Shown: in pieces, positions 1 to 9,069 of the stretch | Position numbering within the stretch: the first letter of the stretch is position 1 | Layout: each line of letters opens with the position of its first letter | Assembly: GCF_900604315.1 (NCBI RefSeq) | Contig: NZ_LR026978.1 | Coordinates: 2,742,325 to 2,806,324, forward strand | Direction: 5' to 3' | Origin: [Erwinia] mediterraneensis | GTDB taxonomy: Bacteria > Pseudomonadota > Gammaproteobacteria > Enterobacterales > Enterobacteriaceae | Length of the DNA stretch: 64,000 nt | Notes under the pieces: generated by a model | Database searches by the model: none | What the model was told of the DNA's origin: nothing | Seen by the model: only the letters and a program-made list of their open reading frames with translations | Position numbers and translations under genes: made by a program

Positions 1-924
1 GGTTGCCGAACGCAGCAACGGCGGGTAGAAATGGGCATGCAGCTGCCAGTGATCGTTCGCTTCGCCGTTAAAAGGCGCGCCGTGCCAGCCCATAGAGTAG
101 GGGAAGGCGCACTGGAACAGGTTATCGTAACGGCTGGTGAGCTGTTTCAACGCCAGCGCCAGATCCTGACGCTGCGCTTCATTGAGATCGGTTAAGCGTT
201 TGATATGCGCTTTCGGCAGCAGCAGGGTTTCAAACGGCCAGGCAGCCCACCAGGGCACTACCGCCAGCCAGTGTTCAGTTTCAACCACGGTGCGGCTGCC
301 GTCCTGCAGCTCACGCGCCACGTAATCCACCAGCATCGGCGAGCCTTTCTGTGCATAGTAGCTGCGCTGATGATCGTCTTCACGCTGCGCTTCATTGGGC
401 AGAAAACTGTTCGCCCAGACCTGACCATGAGGATGGGGGTTGGAGCAGCCCATCGCCGCCCCCTTGTTTTCAAACACCTGCACCCAGGGATAGTGACGAC
501 CGAGATCGGCGGTCTGCTGCTGCCAGGTACGCACCACTTCTTCCAGTGCGCTCAGCGACATCTCCGGCAGGGTTTTGCTGTGATCCGGTGAAAAGCAGAT
601 CACCCGGCTGGTTCCGCGCGCGCTCTCGCAGCGCATCAGCAGGTCGTCGCTCTGTGGCGCGGCGGGCGTATCGGTCATCAGCGCAGCAAAATCGTTGGTG
701 AACACATAAGTGCCGCTGTAATCAGGGTTTTTATCTCCGGTAATGCGCGTGTTACCCGCGCACAGAAAACAGTCAGGATCGTGTGCCGGTAGCTGTTCCA
801 GCGCGGGTGTCTCCTGCGCGCCTTGCCACGGACGTTTGGCCCGGTGTGGCGAGACTAAAACCCACTGATCGGTGAGCGGATTGTAGCGGCGATGCGGATG
901 ATCAACCGGATTGAATTTTTCCAT
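1..924 (-). CDS. galT: galactose-1-phosphate uridylyltransferase, C-terminus outside window
   Basis: GalT exchanges UMP between UDP-glucose and galactose-1-phosphate in the Leloir pathway. 308 codons are present, starting at the ATG at 922-924; E. coli GalT has about 348 residues, so roughly the last 40 lie beyond the left edge. The zinc-ligand cysteines are C52 and C55 (DCFLCAGN). The catalytic motif SNPHPHGQ places H164-P165-H166 exactly at the E. coli nucleophile His166. Unlike E. coli, no galE lies upstream: the next gene is modF. Two GalR/GalS-type operators precede the gene, so galT is probably the first gene of the gal operon here. Confidence 0.97.
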   Translation of the reverse strand, partial: MEKFNPVDHPHRRYNPLTDQWVLVSPHRAKRPWQGAQETPALEQLPAHDPDCFLCAGNTRITGDKNPDYSGTYVFTNDFAALMTDTPAAPQSDDLLMRCESARGTSRVICFSPDHSKTLPEMSLSALEEVVRTWQQQTADLGRHYPWVQVFENKGAAMGCSNPHPHGQVWANSFLPNEAQREDDHQRSYYAQKGSPMLVDYVARELQDGSRTVVETEHWLAVVPWWAAWPFETLLLPKAHIKRLTDLNEAQRQDLALALKQLTSRYDNLFQCAFPYSMGWHGAPFNGEANDHWQLHAHFYPPLLRSAT

Positions 925-1013
925 GTCAGGTCCTGGTAAAGTCAGAAAGCTCAAAACGCTTCGATAAAAAATAGCATACAGACTGGCAATAAAGCGTGAT
1001 CCAGTCTGGATAA

Positions 1014-1029
1014 ATGAAATCGTTTACAC
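1014..1029. promoter_or_regulatory. candidate GalR/GalS operator, galT-proximal
   Basis: The 16-bp site has half-sites ATGAAA and TTACAC around a CG core. It matches the enterobacterial gal operator pattern (GTG-AA-CG-TT-CAC) at nearly every conserved base. It lies about 90 bp before the galT start and pairs with a second site at 1091-1106. A possible leftward promoter between the two has TTGCAA, a 17-bp spacer and TATTAC on the minus strand, which is only a weak match. Confidence 0.6.
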
Positions 1030-1090
1030 AAGCGTAATAATGGTATTGGTAAGGTTTTGCAACAGATTAAAGTATAGCAGCAGGGAAAAA

Positions 1091-1106
1091 ATGGTAGCGC
1101 TTACAT
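1091..1106. promoter_or_regulatory. candidate GalR/GalS operator, distal
   Basis: A second gal-operator-like 16-mer (ATGGTAGC/GCTTACAT) with the central CG and partial dyad. Its centre is 77 bp from the first site. Paired operators permit repression by looping in the E. coli gal operon, where the spacing is wider (about 113 bp). Confidence 0.5.
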
Positions 1107-1159
1107 TTCGGGCTGCACAGAGGAGATGGGACGTTGCGTCAGGCGACGTCCCGGAAGGT

Positions 1160-2632
1160 TCAGCGTACAGTTTCCTGCTGATAAAGGTAGCGATCGCCGT
1201 CCGGTATAAAGCTCAGACGGTGGGTAATGCACTGTGGCGCATCTTCCGCGTGATGGGAGACAAACAGCAGCTGCGTGCGTCCTTCGCCGATCAACACATC
1301 GACAAAGCGGCGTACCAGCTGGCGGTTGATCGGATCGAGTCCCTGTAGCGGTTCATCCAGGATCAGCAGCGTTGGATGTTTCACCAGTGCGCGGGCAATC
1401 AACACCAGGCGCTGCTGTCCCCAGGAGAGGCTGTGGAAAGGCGCATCCGCCAGCGTATTATCCATGCCGAGCAGCGCCAGCCACTGGTTAGCCAGCGCGC
1501 TCTGTCGGTCAGAAACCGCCTGATAGAGACCAATGGAATCAAAAAAGCCGGAGAGCACCACGGTACGCACATTAACGCTTACACGATAATCAAGGTGCAG
1601 GCTGCTGCTGACGTAGCCGATATGCTGTTTAATATCCCAGATGGTTTCGCCACTGCCGCGCCGGATGCCGAACAGGGTCAAATCGTTGCTGTAACCCTGA
1701 GGGTGATCGCCGGTGACCAGACTGAGCAGGGTAGATTTTCCGGCACCGTTCGGCCCGACAATCTGCCAGTGTTCACCCGCTTTCACTTCCCAGTTCAGAC
1801 CGTGAATGATGGGACGATCGTTCCAGGAGACCACACCCTTGCGCAGGGTGATGCGCGGCGCGTCATCCGCCAGCGCAGGTAGCTGGTCAGGTGCATCCGC
1901 TTCCGGCAGCGCCATGCCCTGCAAACGTTCGCTGTGCGCCAGCTGCGCCACCAGCGCTTCGCCGAGAATCGTCTCACGCGGCCCGACATGCGTCAGAGTG
2001 CACTCCGCCAGTACGCCCACCTGTTCAATAAACGCGGGGATATCATCGAAGCGGTTCAGCACCAGCACCAGCGTATGCCCGTGACGATGCAGCGTCTGCA
2101 GCGTCTCCGCCAGGCTGGCGCGCGAGCTGACGTCCAGACCATCAAAAGGCTCATCAAGGATCAGCAGGTCGGGCTCAGGCATCAGCGCCTGACAGAGCAA
2201 CGTTTTACGCGTTTCGCCGGTGGAGAGATATTTAAAGCGACGATCCAGCAGATGGGCGATGCCAAACCGGGCGGCCAGTTGCTGACAGCGCTGCGCATCT
2301 TTCACCTCATCCTGAATGATCTCCGCTGCGGTGCGGCCGGTGTCATCTTCGCCCTCGCTGAGCATATCGGTATTGTTTCGCTCCCACTCCCGGGTGACCA
2401 GCTTTTGTAGCTGCTCCAGTGACAGGCGCGTGGGACGGGTAAAGTCCGAGGTCAGGCTGCCGCTGAGGGCGGGCAGTTCACCGGCAAGGGCGCGCGCCAG
2501 CGATGACTTACCGCTACCGTTCGCCCCGACAAAGGCCCAGCTCTCACCGCTGCGCAGCTTCAGGTCATGCAGATTCAGGGTGCGGGTATCACTAAGACGA
2601 AACGTGCCTTGCGAAATTTGCAATAAAGCCAT
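1160..2632 (-). CDS. modF: ABC-type ATPase ModF, molybdate-associated
   Basis: A tandem-ABC protein with no membrane domain, encoded after modE. Its precise role is unsettled, but it is linked to molybdenum metabolism by operon membership. Two nucleotide-binding domains are visible. The first has Walker A GANGSGKSS, signature LSTGETRK and LLILDEPFDGLD; the second has GPNGAGKST, signature LSWGQQR and LLILDEPLQGLD. I chose the ATG at 2632 because MALLQISQGTFRL aligns with the start of E. coli ModF and gives 490 residues, the same length. Upstream in-frame codons would add a non-conserved tail. It follows modE by 73 bp. Confidence 0.94.
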   Translation of the reverse strand: MALLQISQGTFRLSDTRTLNLHDLKLRSGESWAFVGANGSGKSSLARALAGELPALSGSLTSDFTRPTRLSLEQLQKLVTREWERNNTDMLSEGEDDTGRTAAEIIQDEVKDAQRCQQLAARFGIAHLLDRRFKYLSTGETRKTLLCQALMPEPDLLILDEPFDGLDVSSRASLAETLQTLHRHGHTLVLVLNRFDDIPAFIEQVGVLAECTLTHVGPRETILGEALVAQLAHSERLQGMALPEADAPDQLPALADDAPRITLRKGVVSWNDRPIIHGLNWEVKAGEHWQIVGPNGAGKSTLLSLVTGDHPQGYSNDLTLFGIRRGSGETIWDIKQHIGYVSSSLHLDYRVSVNVRTVVLSGFFDSIGLYQAVSDRQSALANQWLALLGMDNTLADAPFHSLSWGQQRLVLIARALVKHPTLLILDEPLQGLDPINRQLVRRFVDVLIGEGRTQLLFVSHHAEDAPQCITHRLSFIPDGDRYLYQQETVR

Positions 2633-2705
2633 CTTCTGTTCCATTTTATGCATCGTAATGGCTGTTTTAACCACAGAAGATAGCGATGTCAAATGGTGAA
2701 GAAGG

Positions 2706-3488
2706 TCAAAGCAGAGTTGCAATGATGGCATGTTCTGCATTGAAGCCAGCGGTGACACGCATAGCGCACTGTAACTGCTGCCGCTCAACTTCCGCATTGC
2801 TCAGGGTGGCGCAGAGCGTTTCGCCGCTCTCAAGCCGGATTAAGACCTCACTCTGCGTCTCGCCCGGTTCGATAGTGGTGATCTGCCCCGACAGCTGATT
2901 ATCGTACTCGCCATCGGCGCTGGTAATGTGAATCCAGGGGGCTTTGATTAGCACCAGTACCTCTTTACCGCTGTCGAGCTGCAGACGCTCGGCGCTGTGG
3001 CGGGTGAGCGCCACCCGGATACGCGTCACGCCATCCGCCAGCAACACCGCCAGATGCTGCGTAACCGGCTGATTATCGCGAGCGATAACCGTGCCAAACA
3101 GCTGGTTGCGTGCGCTGGTCTGCAGCGAGAAGCGGGCAATGGCGGCCAGCAGGCTGTCGAGCGGCAGATTATCCTGTTGCAGCACATCAAAGGCTTTTTG
3201 CTGGATTTGTTCCATCAGATGAAAAAGCTGGATTAAACGCTCTGCATAGCGCGTCAGCCGGGCGCCGCCGCCGCCTTTACCGCCGGTAGCGCGTTCCACC
3301 AGCGTCTGCTCCGCCAGCTGGTTCATCTCATTAATGGCGTCCCAGGCGCTTTTGTAGCTGATGCCCGCCAGCTTTGCGCCCTGGCTGATCGAGCCGGTTT
3401 CCTGAATGCGTGCCAGCAAGGCGATGCGGCGCGGATCGGCAAACAGCTTCTGCTGCAATCGGATATTAAGGGAGATTTCGGCCTGCAT
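2706..3488 (-). CDS. modE: molybdate-responsive transcriptional regulator ModE
   Basis: ModE senses molybdate, represses the modABC importer and activates some molybdoenzyme and cofactor genes. The 260-residue protein has an N-terminal winged helix (GSISQGAKLAGISYKSAWDA, about residues 29-48), then the conserved ERATGGKGGGGA turn. Two C-terminal Mop-type molybdate-binding repeats follow. The start at 3488 (MQAEISLNIRLQQK) matches E. coli and has GGAG just upstream. The gene is divergent from acrZ and co-directional with modF. Candidate target boxes lie at 3984-4007 and 20488-20511. Confidence 0.96.
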   Translation of the reverse strand: MQAEISLNIRLQQKLFADPRRIALLARIQETGSISQGAKLAGISYKSAWDAINEMNQLAEQTLVERATGGKGGGGARLTRYAERLIQLFHLMEQIQQKAFDVLQQDNLPLDSLLAAIARFSLQTSARNQLFGTVIARDNQPVTQHLAVLLADGVTRIRVALTRHSAERLQLDSGKEVLVLIKAPWIHITSADGEYDNQLSGQITTIEPGETQSEVLIRLESGETLCATLSNAEVERQQLQCAMRVTAGFNAEHAIIATLL

Positions 3489-3636
3489 ATCAGCTCCGGA
3501 AAAAGGGTTTCGCAGAGTGTAAGTTCTGCCAGCCGCCACGTCACGCCGTCGGGCAGGAAATGTAAAAGCACAAAAAGGCGAGTGCACTTTTTTCCTCAGC
3601 CGTTACAATCACTTTTTTATCGAGAGTGAGGCTCCC

Positions 3637-3792
3637 ATGCTGGAACTGCTTAAAAGCCTGGCCCTGGCGGTGATCATGGTGCCAGTAGTAATGGCGATTA
3701 TGCTTGGACTTATCTACGGTCTGGGTGAAGTCTTTAACGTCATCTCCAAATTTGGTCGTCGTGACGATCGCCCCGCGAATTCATCGCGCTGA
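3637..3792 (+). CDS. acrZ: AcrAB-TolC efflux accessory small protein AcrZ
   Basis: AcrZ is a one-helix inner-membrane protein that binds AcrB and changes drug export for some substrates. The 51-residue product begins [18 protein letters not shown] and continues through a membrane helix (about residues 8-30). Its tail [13 protein letters not shown] is polar and basic. E. coli AcrZ has 49 residues and the same start. GAG-rich sequence (GAGAGTGAG) lies just upstream of the ATG. As in E. coli, it sits between modE (divergent) and modA, and a strong hairpin follows it. Confidence 0.93.
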   Translation: MLELLKSLALAVIMVPVVMAIMLGLIYGLGEVFNVISKFGRRDDRPANSSR

Positions 3793-3803
3793 TTTTATCT
3801 TCA

Positions 3804-3829
3804 CCACGCCTGCCGTCTGGCGGGCGTGG
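3804..3829 (+). terminator. intrinsic terminator-like hairpin after acrZ
   Basis: CCACGCCTGCC, a GTCT loop and GGCGGGCGTGG form an 11-bp stem with one T-G pair. It is followed by TTCTCTCCT, a pyrimidine-rich but imperfect U tract. It separates acrZ from the modABC promoter. Confidence 0.65.
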
Positions 3830-3983
3830 TTCTCTCCTGAACAATCATCCGCTCTCCGGTGACAGTTCCTGCTGACCCGGCCCGCACTCTTTTCATGCAT
3901 CGCTGATAGCGCAGGTCGCTGTAAAGATCCTCTCAACCTTGTCTGTTTCGCGCCGATAAAGGGCATGACAGTGTCAGAATTAT

Positions 3984-4007
3984 CGTTGTATCATGAAGTA
4001 TATAACG
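3984..4007. promoter_or_regulatory. ModE operator at the modABC promoter
   Basis: A 24-bp imperfect dyad begins CGTTGTAT and ends TATATAACG, 17 bp before the modA start codon. It has the same length and ends as the known E. coli modA operator. Molybdate-loaded ModE binding here would repress the importer. Confidence 0.8.
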
Positions 4008-4023
4008 AAACCCGGAGAAGACG

Positions 4024-4797
4024 ATGTCTGTTACTTTACGCGGCTGGCGCGTTGCTGCGCTGCTGACGCTCACTTTTGCTGGTCATGCCCTGGCGGCGGA
4101 GAAAATTACCGTTTTTGCCGCAGCGTCACTCACCAATGCACTGCAGGATATTGCCCGTGATTATCAGCAGGGCAAAGAGGTGGAGATCGTCACCTCTTTC
4201 GCCTCCTCCTCGGTGCTGGCACGTCAGATAGAGCAGGGCGCGCCTGCCGCGCTGTTTATCTCTGCCGATCAGCAGTGGATGGATTATGTGATAAAAGAAC
4301 AGGCGGTGGAGGTGGGGAGTCGCGTCACCTTGCTGGGCAACGATCTGGTGCTGATCGCACCGCAGGCCGCGCAGCCGCAGCCGGTCGCGATTAACGCCAG
4401 CACGCCGTGGAAAACGCTGCTGCATGGCGAGCGGCTGGCGACAGGCGATCCGGATCATGTGCCCGCAGGTCTCTACGCAAAAGAGGCGTTACAAAAACTG
4501 GGTGCCTGGGAGAGCTTGTCACCGGCGCTGGCCCGTGCCAATAATGTGCGCGCCGCGCTGGCGCTGGTCGAACGCAATGAAACTCCGTACGGCATTGTGT
4601 ATGGTTCAGATGCGGTTGCCAGTAACAAAGTGGCCGTGGTCGGCGTGTTTCCCGCATCCAGCCATAAGCCGGTAGAATACCCGATGGCGATCGTGAAAGA
4701 TCACAATACCCCTGCCGTCTCGGCCTTTTATCACTATCTGCAAGGGCCGCAAGCGGCAGCCATTTTTAAACGTTACGGATTTACACCTCGAACATGA
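4024..4797 (+). CDS. modA: molybdate ABC transporter periplasmic binding protein
   Basis: ModA captures molybdate (and tungstate) in the periplasm and delivers it to ModBC. The 257-residue protein has a signal peptide with an AXA site (ALA, residues 22-24; mature start near A25). The conserved ITVFAAASLTNAL follows. The FASSSVLARQIEQGAPAALF segment holds oxyanion-binding serine residues typical of the family. The C-terminal lobe has YGIVYGSDA. CCCGGAGAAG supplies the ribosome site. The stop overlaps the modB start, so modABC is one transcript. Confidence 0.96.
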   Translation: MSVTLRGWRVAALLTLTFAGHALAAEKITVFAAASLTNALQDIARDYQQGKEVEIVTSFASSSVLARQIEQGAPAALFISADQQWMDYVIKEQAVEVGSRVTLLGNDLVLIAPQAAQPQPVAINASTPWKTLLHGERLATGDPDHVPAGLYAKEALQKLGAWESLSPALARANNVRAALALVERNETPYGIVYGSDAVASNKVAVVGVFPASSHKPVEYPMAIVKDHNTPAVSAFYHYLQGPQAAAIFKRYGFTPRT

Positions 4798-5489
4798 TGC
4801 TCAGCGATCTCGAATGGCAGGCGGTGCTGCTTAGCCTGAAAATATCGGCTATCGCCGTACTCTTTAGTCTGCCACTCGGCATCCTGATGGCCTGGGTTCT
4901 GGTACGTTGTCGTTTTCCGGGCAAAGCCCTGCTCGACAGCCTGATCCACTTGCCGCTGGTGCTGCCGCCGGTGGTGGTGGGATATCTGCTGCTGATCGCG
5001 CTGGGACGGCGCGGCTTTATTGGTGAATGGCTGTATGATCTGTTTGGCATCAGCGTCGCCTTCAGCTGGCGCGGCGCGGCGATCGCCTCGGCGGTGGTGG
5101 CGTTTCCGTTGATGGTGCGGGCGATTCGTCTGGCGCTGGAGGCGGTAGATACCCGACTGGAGCAGGCGGCGCGCACGCTGGGCGCCGGTCGCTGGCGAGT
5201 GTTTTTCACCATCACGCTGCCCTTAACGCTGCCGGGCATTATTGTCGGTACGGTGCTGGCATTTGCCCGCTCGCTGGGCGAGTTTGGTGCCACCATCACT
5301 TTTGTCTCCAATATTCCGGGCGAAACGCGCACCATCCCGCTGGCGATGTACAGCTTAATTGAAACGCCGGGGGCGGAAGCTGCCGCCGCGCGCCTGTGCG
5401 TAGTGGCAATTGCGCTGGCGCTCTGCTCGTTGCTGATCTCGGAATGGCTGACGCGCTGGGGACGTAAGCGACTGGGGGCAGCATGCTGA
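4794..5489 (+). CDS. modB: molybdate ABC transporter permease
   Basis: Inner-membrane permease that forms the molybdate channel as a dimer. The product is 231 residues, or 230 if the second of two adjacent ATG codons (4797) is used; E. coli has 229. Several hydrophobic helices are evident. The cytoplasmic coupling loop [21 protein letters not shown] carries the EAA-G signature that docks on ModC. The start overlaps modA and the end overlaps modC by 7 nt, favouring translational coupling. Confidence 0.96.
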   Translation: MMLSDLEWQAVLLSLKISAIAVLFSLPLGILMAWVLVRCRFPGKALLDSLIHLPLVLPPVVVGYLLLIALGRRGFIGEWLYDLFGISVAFSWRGAAIASAVVAFPLMVRAIRLALEAVDTRLEQAARTLGAGRWRVFFTITLPLTLPGIIVGTVLAFARSLGEFGATITFVSNIPGETRTIPLAMYSLIETPGAEAAAARLCVVAIALALCSLLISEWLTRWGRKRLGAAC

Positions 5490-6541
5490 AGCTCGCTTTC
5501 TCGCAGCGGCTGGGCGATCACCAGCTGGAGATTAACGCCACGCTGCCCGCCAAAGGCATTACTGCCATCTTCGGGCTTTCCGGAGCAGGCAAAACCTCGC
5601 TGATTAACGCCATTGGCGGCTTAACCCGTCCTCAGCGCGGACGTATTCAGCTTAACGATCGTCTGCTGAGCGATGCGGAAAGCGGTGTTTTTCTGCCGCC
5701 GGAAAAGCGGCGCGTGGGCTACGTCTTCCAGGATGCGCGCCTGTTTCCTCACTACCGGGTGCGCGGCAATCTGAAATATGGCATGGCCGCGGCTATGAAG
5801 CCGCAGTTTAACGCACTGGTGCAGCTGCTGGGCATTGCGCCGCTGCTGGATCGCTTTCCTGTTTCTCTCTCCGGCGGGGAAAAACAGCGCGTCGCTATTG
5901 GCCGCGCCCTGCTGAGCGCGCCGGATATTCTGCTGATGGATGAGCCGCTGGCGTCGCTGGATCTGCCGCGCAAGCGCGAGCTGATGCCCTATCTGCAAAA
6001 GCTGGCGCAGCAGGTGGATATTCCTGTGCTTTACGTTTCTCACAGTCTGGAGGAGATCCTGCAGCTGGCGGATAATGTGCTGGTGCTGGATAACGGCCAG
6101 GTGAAAGCGTGCGGGCCGCTGGAGCAAGTGTGGAGCAGCAGCGCGATGCGCCCCTGGCTGCCACGCAGCGAGTTGAGCAGCGTGCTGCGCGTGCAGGTGC
6201 TGGAGCATCATCCCGACTATCCGATGTCCGCGCTGTTGCTCGGCGACCAGCATATCTGGGTGAACCGGGTTAGCCAGCCGGTCAAAACGCCGCTGCGTAT
6301 TCGTATCCAGTCCGCCGATGTGTCGCTGGCGCTGCAACAGCCGCAGAACAGTTCGATCCGCAACATCTTACCGGCGCAGGTGGTGGAGCTGATTGAGGTG
6401 AATGATCAGATTGAAGTGAAGCTGCGCATTGGCAACAGTGAACTGTGGGCGCGCATTTCGCCCTGGGCGCGGGATGAACTGGGCATTCGGCCTGGCCTAT
6501 GGCTTTATGCCCAGATTAAAAGTGTCTCGGTGACGGCCTGA
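5483..6541 (+). CDS. modC: molybdate ABC transporter ATP-binding protein
   Basis: ATPase that powers ModAB import. The 352 residues equal the E. coli length. Walker A is GLSGAGKTS, the signature is LSGGEKQR, Walker B is [12 protein letters not shown] and the switch histidine lies in [10 protein letters not shown]-terminal Mop-type domain (from about [11 protein letters not shown]) can bind oxyanion. The gene ends exactly where convergent ybhA ends, with no spacer. Confidence 0.97.
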   Translation: MLKLAFSQRLGDHQLEINATLPAKGITAIFGLSGAGKTSLINAIGGLTRPQRGRIQLNDRLLSDAESGVFLPPEKRRVGYVFQDARLFPHYRVRGNLKYGMAAAMKPQFNALVQLLGIAPLLDRFPVSLSGGEKQRVAIGRALLSAPDILLMDEPLASLDLPRKRELMPYLQKLAQQVDIPVLYVSHSLEEILQLADNVLVLDNGQVKACGPLEQVWSSSAMRPWLPRSELSSVLRVQVLEHHPDYPMSALLLGDQHIWVNRVSQPVKTPLRIRIQSADVSLALQQPQNSSIRNILPAQVVELIEVNDQIEVKLRIGNSELWARISPWARDELGIRPGLWLYAQIKSVSVTA

Positions 6542-7360
6542 TCAGAGCACTTCTTTATAGATGGTCTCGGCGATGCCTGGCTCCAGATTAGTGCCGATCA
6601 CGCGTTTCGCACGCGCTTTGATGGCATCGTCGGCATTACCCATCGCCACGCCCAGCCCTACGCTCTCCAGCATGCTGAGATCGTTATAGTTATCACCAAA
6701 CGCCAGCACGTTATCCATAGCGAGGCCCTGGCTGGCGACCCACTGCGCCAGGCGCCTGCCTTTGCTGTTGCCGCGCTGAGCAATATCCACCTGGTCATGC
6801 CATGACCACTCACAGGCCAGCCCCAGCTCCTGTTCTACGCTGCTGGCAAACTGCTGCAGCGCGCGCGTGTCGGGATGGGAGAGGGCGAATTTCCAGATCG
6901 CACCCGCATCCCGCGCCGCCTGCGCCAGATCCGGCACCTGAATAAAGGCGGGGCGCTGGTGCTCGGGTAAGGATTGAGCCCAGTTCAGCGTCCGCATCAC
7001 ATGACCGGTCGGCGTCTGATACAGCATGGCATCGTCCACATACAGCAGACCGTGAATCGCCTGCTCGTCCAGCATCTCAATCACGCGCAGCGCCTGATCT
7101 TGTCCCAGCGGATCGGCAGACAACACCTTTTTATTATGGTAATCATACAGATAGCTACCGTTGCAGCAGATAGCTGGCGTATCAAGCTGCAGCGCCTGAT
7201 AAAAAGGGTGAATGGCGCAGTGATGACGACCTGTCACGATGATCACCTTAACGCCAGCCTGCTGCGCGCGTGCCAGTGCGGCGAGCGATTCGGGTAAAAT
7301 GGTTTTACCGGGCGTCAGCAGTGTGCCGTCCAGGTCGAGGGCGATAACACGATAGCTCAT
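6542..7360 (-). CDS. ybhA: HAD-superfamily sugar/pyridoxal phosphatase YbhA
   Basis: Cof-type HAD hydrolase; the E. coli orthologue dephosphorylates pyridoxal phosphate and sugar phosphates. At 272 residues it equals E. coli YbhA. Motif I is ALDLDGTLLTPGK, motif II is VTGRHH and the C-terminal metal site is GDNYNDLSML. The large C2 cap lies between. It is convergent with modC and divergent from pgl, as in E. coli. Confidence 0.94.
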   Translation of the reverse strand: MSYRVIALDLDGTLLTPGKTILPESLAALARAQQAGVKVIIVTGRHHCAIHPFYQALQLDTPAICCNGSYLYDYHNKKVLSADPLGQDQALRVIEMLDEQAIHGLLYVDDAMLYQTPTGHVMRTLNWAQSLPEHQRPAFIQVPDLAQAARDAGAIWKFALSHPDTRALQQFASSVEQELGLACEWSWHDQVDIAQRGNSKGRRLAQWVASQGLAMDNVLAFGDNYNDLSMLESVGLGVAMGNADDAIKARAKRVIGTNLEPGIAETIYKEVL

Positions 7361-7516
7361 TAATCATTCCAGTCGAAGAGGTTAACAAAACGCCAAGTCT
7401 ACACCCAACCACGGCCCTGAGACAAAAAGCAGGACATAAATCAATCCAGCGCCGGACATTAAAACGCGCTAAAGTTGTGCCTCACACGATAGACAGGCAG
7501 CGAACAAGGAGAAGGT

Positions 7517-8515
7517 ATGAAGCAAGTTGTCTACACCGCCAGTCCGGAAAGTCAGCAGATCCACGCCTGGCAGATGCATGAAGATGGCGCACTGACATTG
7601 TTGCAGGTAACCGATGTTGCCGGCCAGGTACAGCCGCTGGTGGTGAGTCCGGCGGGGGATTTTCTCTATGCCGGCGTGCGTCCGAACTTTCGCATTCTGG
7701 CGTTCCGCATCGGCAGCGACGGTACGCTGAGCGAAGCGGGAGAGGCGCCACTGCCGGGTAGTCCAACCCATATTTCTACCGATCGCCGCGGTCGTTATCT
7801 GTTCAGCGGCTCCTATAATGATGGCTGCGTCAGCATTAGTCCCATCGGCGAAGATGGTCTGCCACAGGCACCCACGCAGGTGCTCGGCGATATGGCGGGC
7901 TGCCATTCCGCCAATATTGACCGCGCCAGTCAGACGTTATTTGTACCGGCGCTGAAGCAGGATCGGATCTGCCTGTTCGAACTCACGGACGAAGGTACCC
8001 TGACGCCGCGTCAGCAGGCGCAGGTGACGACCGTGGAAGGGGCGGGCCCGCGTCATATGGATTTTCATCCCAACGGAGAATACGCCTATTGCGTCAACGA
8101 GCTGGACAGTACGGTCAACGTCTGGCAGCTGCGTAATGCGCAGGGCGAGGTGGCATGCGTGCAGAGCCTTGACATGATGCCGTCAGACTTTAACGGCACG
8201 CGCTGGGCGGCGGATATTCATCTGACGCCGGATGGCCGCCATCTTTACGCCTGCGATCGCACCAGCAGCACCATCACCATTTTCAGCGTCAGCGAAGATG
8301 GCGCACAGCTGACGATTGAAGGACATCAGCCGACCGAAACCCAGCCGCGCGGCTTCAATATCGATAACACCGGCCACTACCTGGTGGCGGCCGGCCAAAA
8401 ATCGCATCATATTGAGGTGTATAAAATCGATCAGGCGCAGGGATTGCTGACGCCGCTGGCGCGCTATGCGGTAGGTCAGGGACCGATGTGGGTAGTGATC
8501 CACGCGCTGCAATAA
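7517..8515 (+). CDS. pgl: 6-phosphogluconolactonase
   Basis: Hydrolyses 6-phosphogluconolactone in the oxidative pentose phosphate pathway. This is the seven-bladed beta-propeller (YbhE) type, 332 residues against 331 in E. coli. It begins [15 protein letters not shown] and shows repeated blade ends. The [19 protein letters not shown] segment and the [12 protein letters not shown] repeat are characteristic. AAGGAGAAGG precedes the ATG closely. Confidence 0.96.
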   Translation: MKQVVYTASPESQQIHAWQMHEDGALTLLQVTDVAGQVQPLVVSPAGDFLYAGVRPNFRILAFRIGSDGTLSEAGEAPLPGSPTHISTDRRGRYLFSGSYNDGCVSISPIGEDGLPQAPTQVLGDMAGCHSANIDRASQTLFVPALKQDRICLFELTDEGTLTPRQQAQVTTVEGAGPRHMDFHPNGEYAYCVNELDSTVNVWQLRNAQGEVACVQSLDMMPSDFNGTRWAADIHLTPDGRHLYACDRTSSTITIFSVSEDGAQLTIEGHQPTETQPRGFNIDNTGHYLVAAGQKSHHIEVYKIDQAQGLLTPLARYAVGQGPMWVVIHALQ

Positions 8516-8528
8516 GCGGGGAGGTTTT

Positions 8529-8556
8529 CCCCCTTCTCACTCAGTAAGGAAGGGGG
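8529..8556. repeat. inverted repeat between convergent pgl and ybhB
   Basis: CCCCCTTC and GAAGGGGG form an 8-bp stem with a 12-nt loop between the two convergent genes. Neither strand has a U run after the stem, so terminator function is uncertain. Confidence 0.4.
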
Positions 8557-8578
8557 AGACCGATACGCGAAGGAAGGG

Positions 8579-9055
8579 TCAGGCGTATTTCACCGTAATG
8601 GACGCGCTGGCCAGCGCATGGAAATGGACGTTAAAACCAACCATAGCGCCGCTGGCGTTCTCATCGACATCCAGCTTTTCCACATCCAGTGCGTGTACGG
8701 AAAAGATATAGCGGTGGCTCTCACCCTGCGGCGGCGCTGCGCCGCCGTAGCCATTCTGGCCGAAATCGGTCCGGGTCTGAATGGCGTCGGCGGGCAGCTC
8801 GGCAACGCCGGAACCGGCACCCTGCGGCAGTACCGTCACCTGCGCCGGAATATTAGCTACCACCCAGTGCCACCAGCCGGAGCCGGTAGGGGCATCGGGA
8901 TCGTAGCAGGTGACCACAAAACTTTTCGTCCCTTCCGGCACCTCGTCCCAGGCAAGATGCGGGGACAGGTTATCGCCCTGGTAGCCCATGCCGTTAAAAA
9001 CATGGCGCTCCGGCATCTTATCGCCGTCGTTGAAATCCTGGCTGTAAACTCTCAT
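8579..9055 (-). CDS. ybhB: PEBP-family protein YbhB
   Basis: Phosphatidylethanolamine-binding-protein/Raf-kinase-inhibitor fold, cytoplasmic, function in bacteria unclear. Starting at 9055 gives 158 residues, as in E. coli, and places AGGAGG about 6 nt upstream. The longer reading (start at 9070) would use a codon inside the previous gene. The anion-site motifs CYDPDAPTGSGWWHWVV and GAAPPQGESHRYIF are present. It is the last gene of a tight run with the two genes upstream, whereas in E. coli ybhB lies next to bioA. Confidence 0.94.
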   Translation of the reverse strand: MRVYSQDFNDGDKMPERHVFNGMGYQGDNLSPHLAWDEVPEGTKSFVVTCYDPDAPTGSGWWHWVVANIPAQVTVLPQGAGSGVAELPADAIQTRTDFGQNGYGGAAPPQGESHRYIFSVHALDVEKLDVDENASGAMVGFNVHFHALASASITVKYA

Positions 9056-9069
9056 CAAACCTCCTGTCA

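Noticed and set aside
3781..3966. 61-residue minus-strand frame after acrZ
   Set aside because: Covers the acrZ terminator and the modA leader; no family features.
4781..5521. 246-residue open frame antisense to modB
   Set aside because: Overlaps modB entirely, has no ribosome site, and its composition is a shadow of the sense gene.
5621..6337. 238-residue open frame antisense to modC
   Set aside because: Shadow of modC; very rich in Arg, Gln and His.
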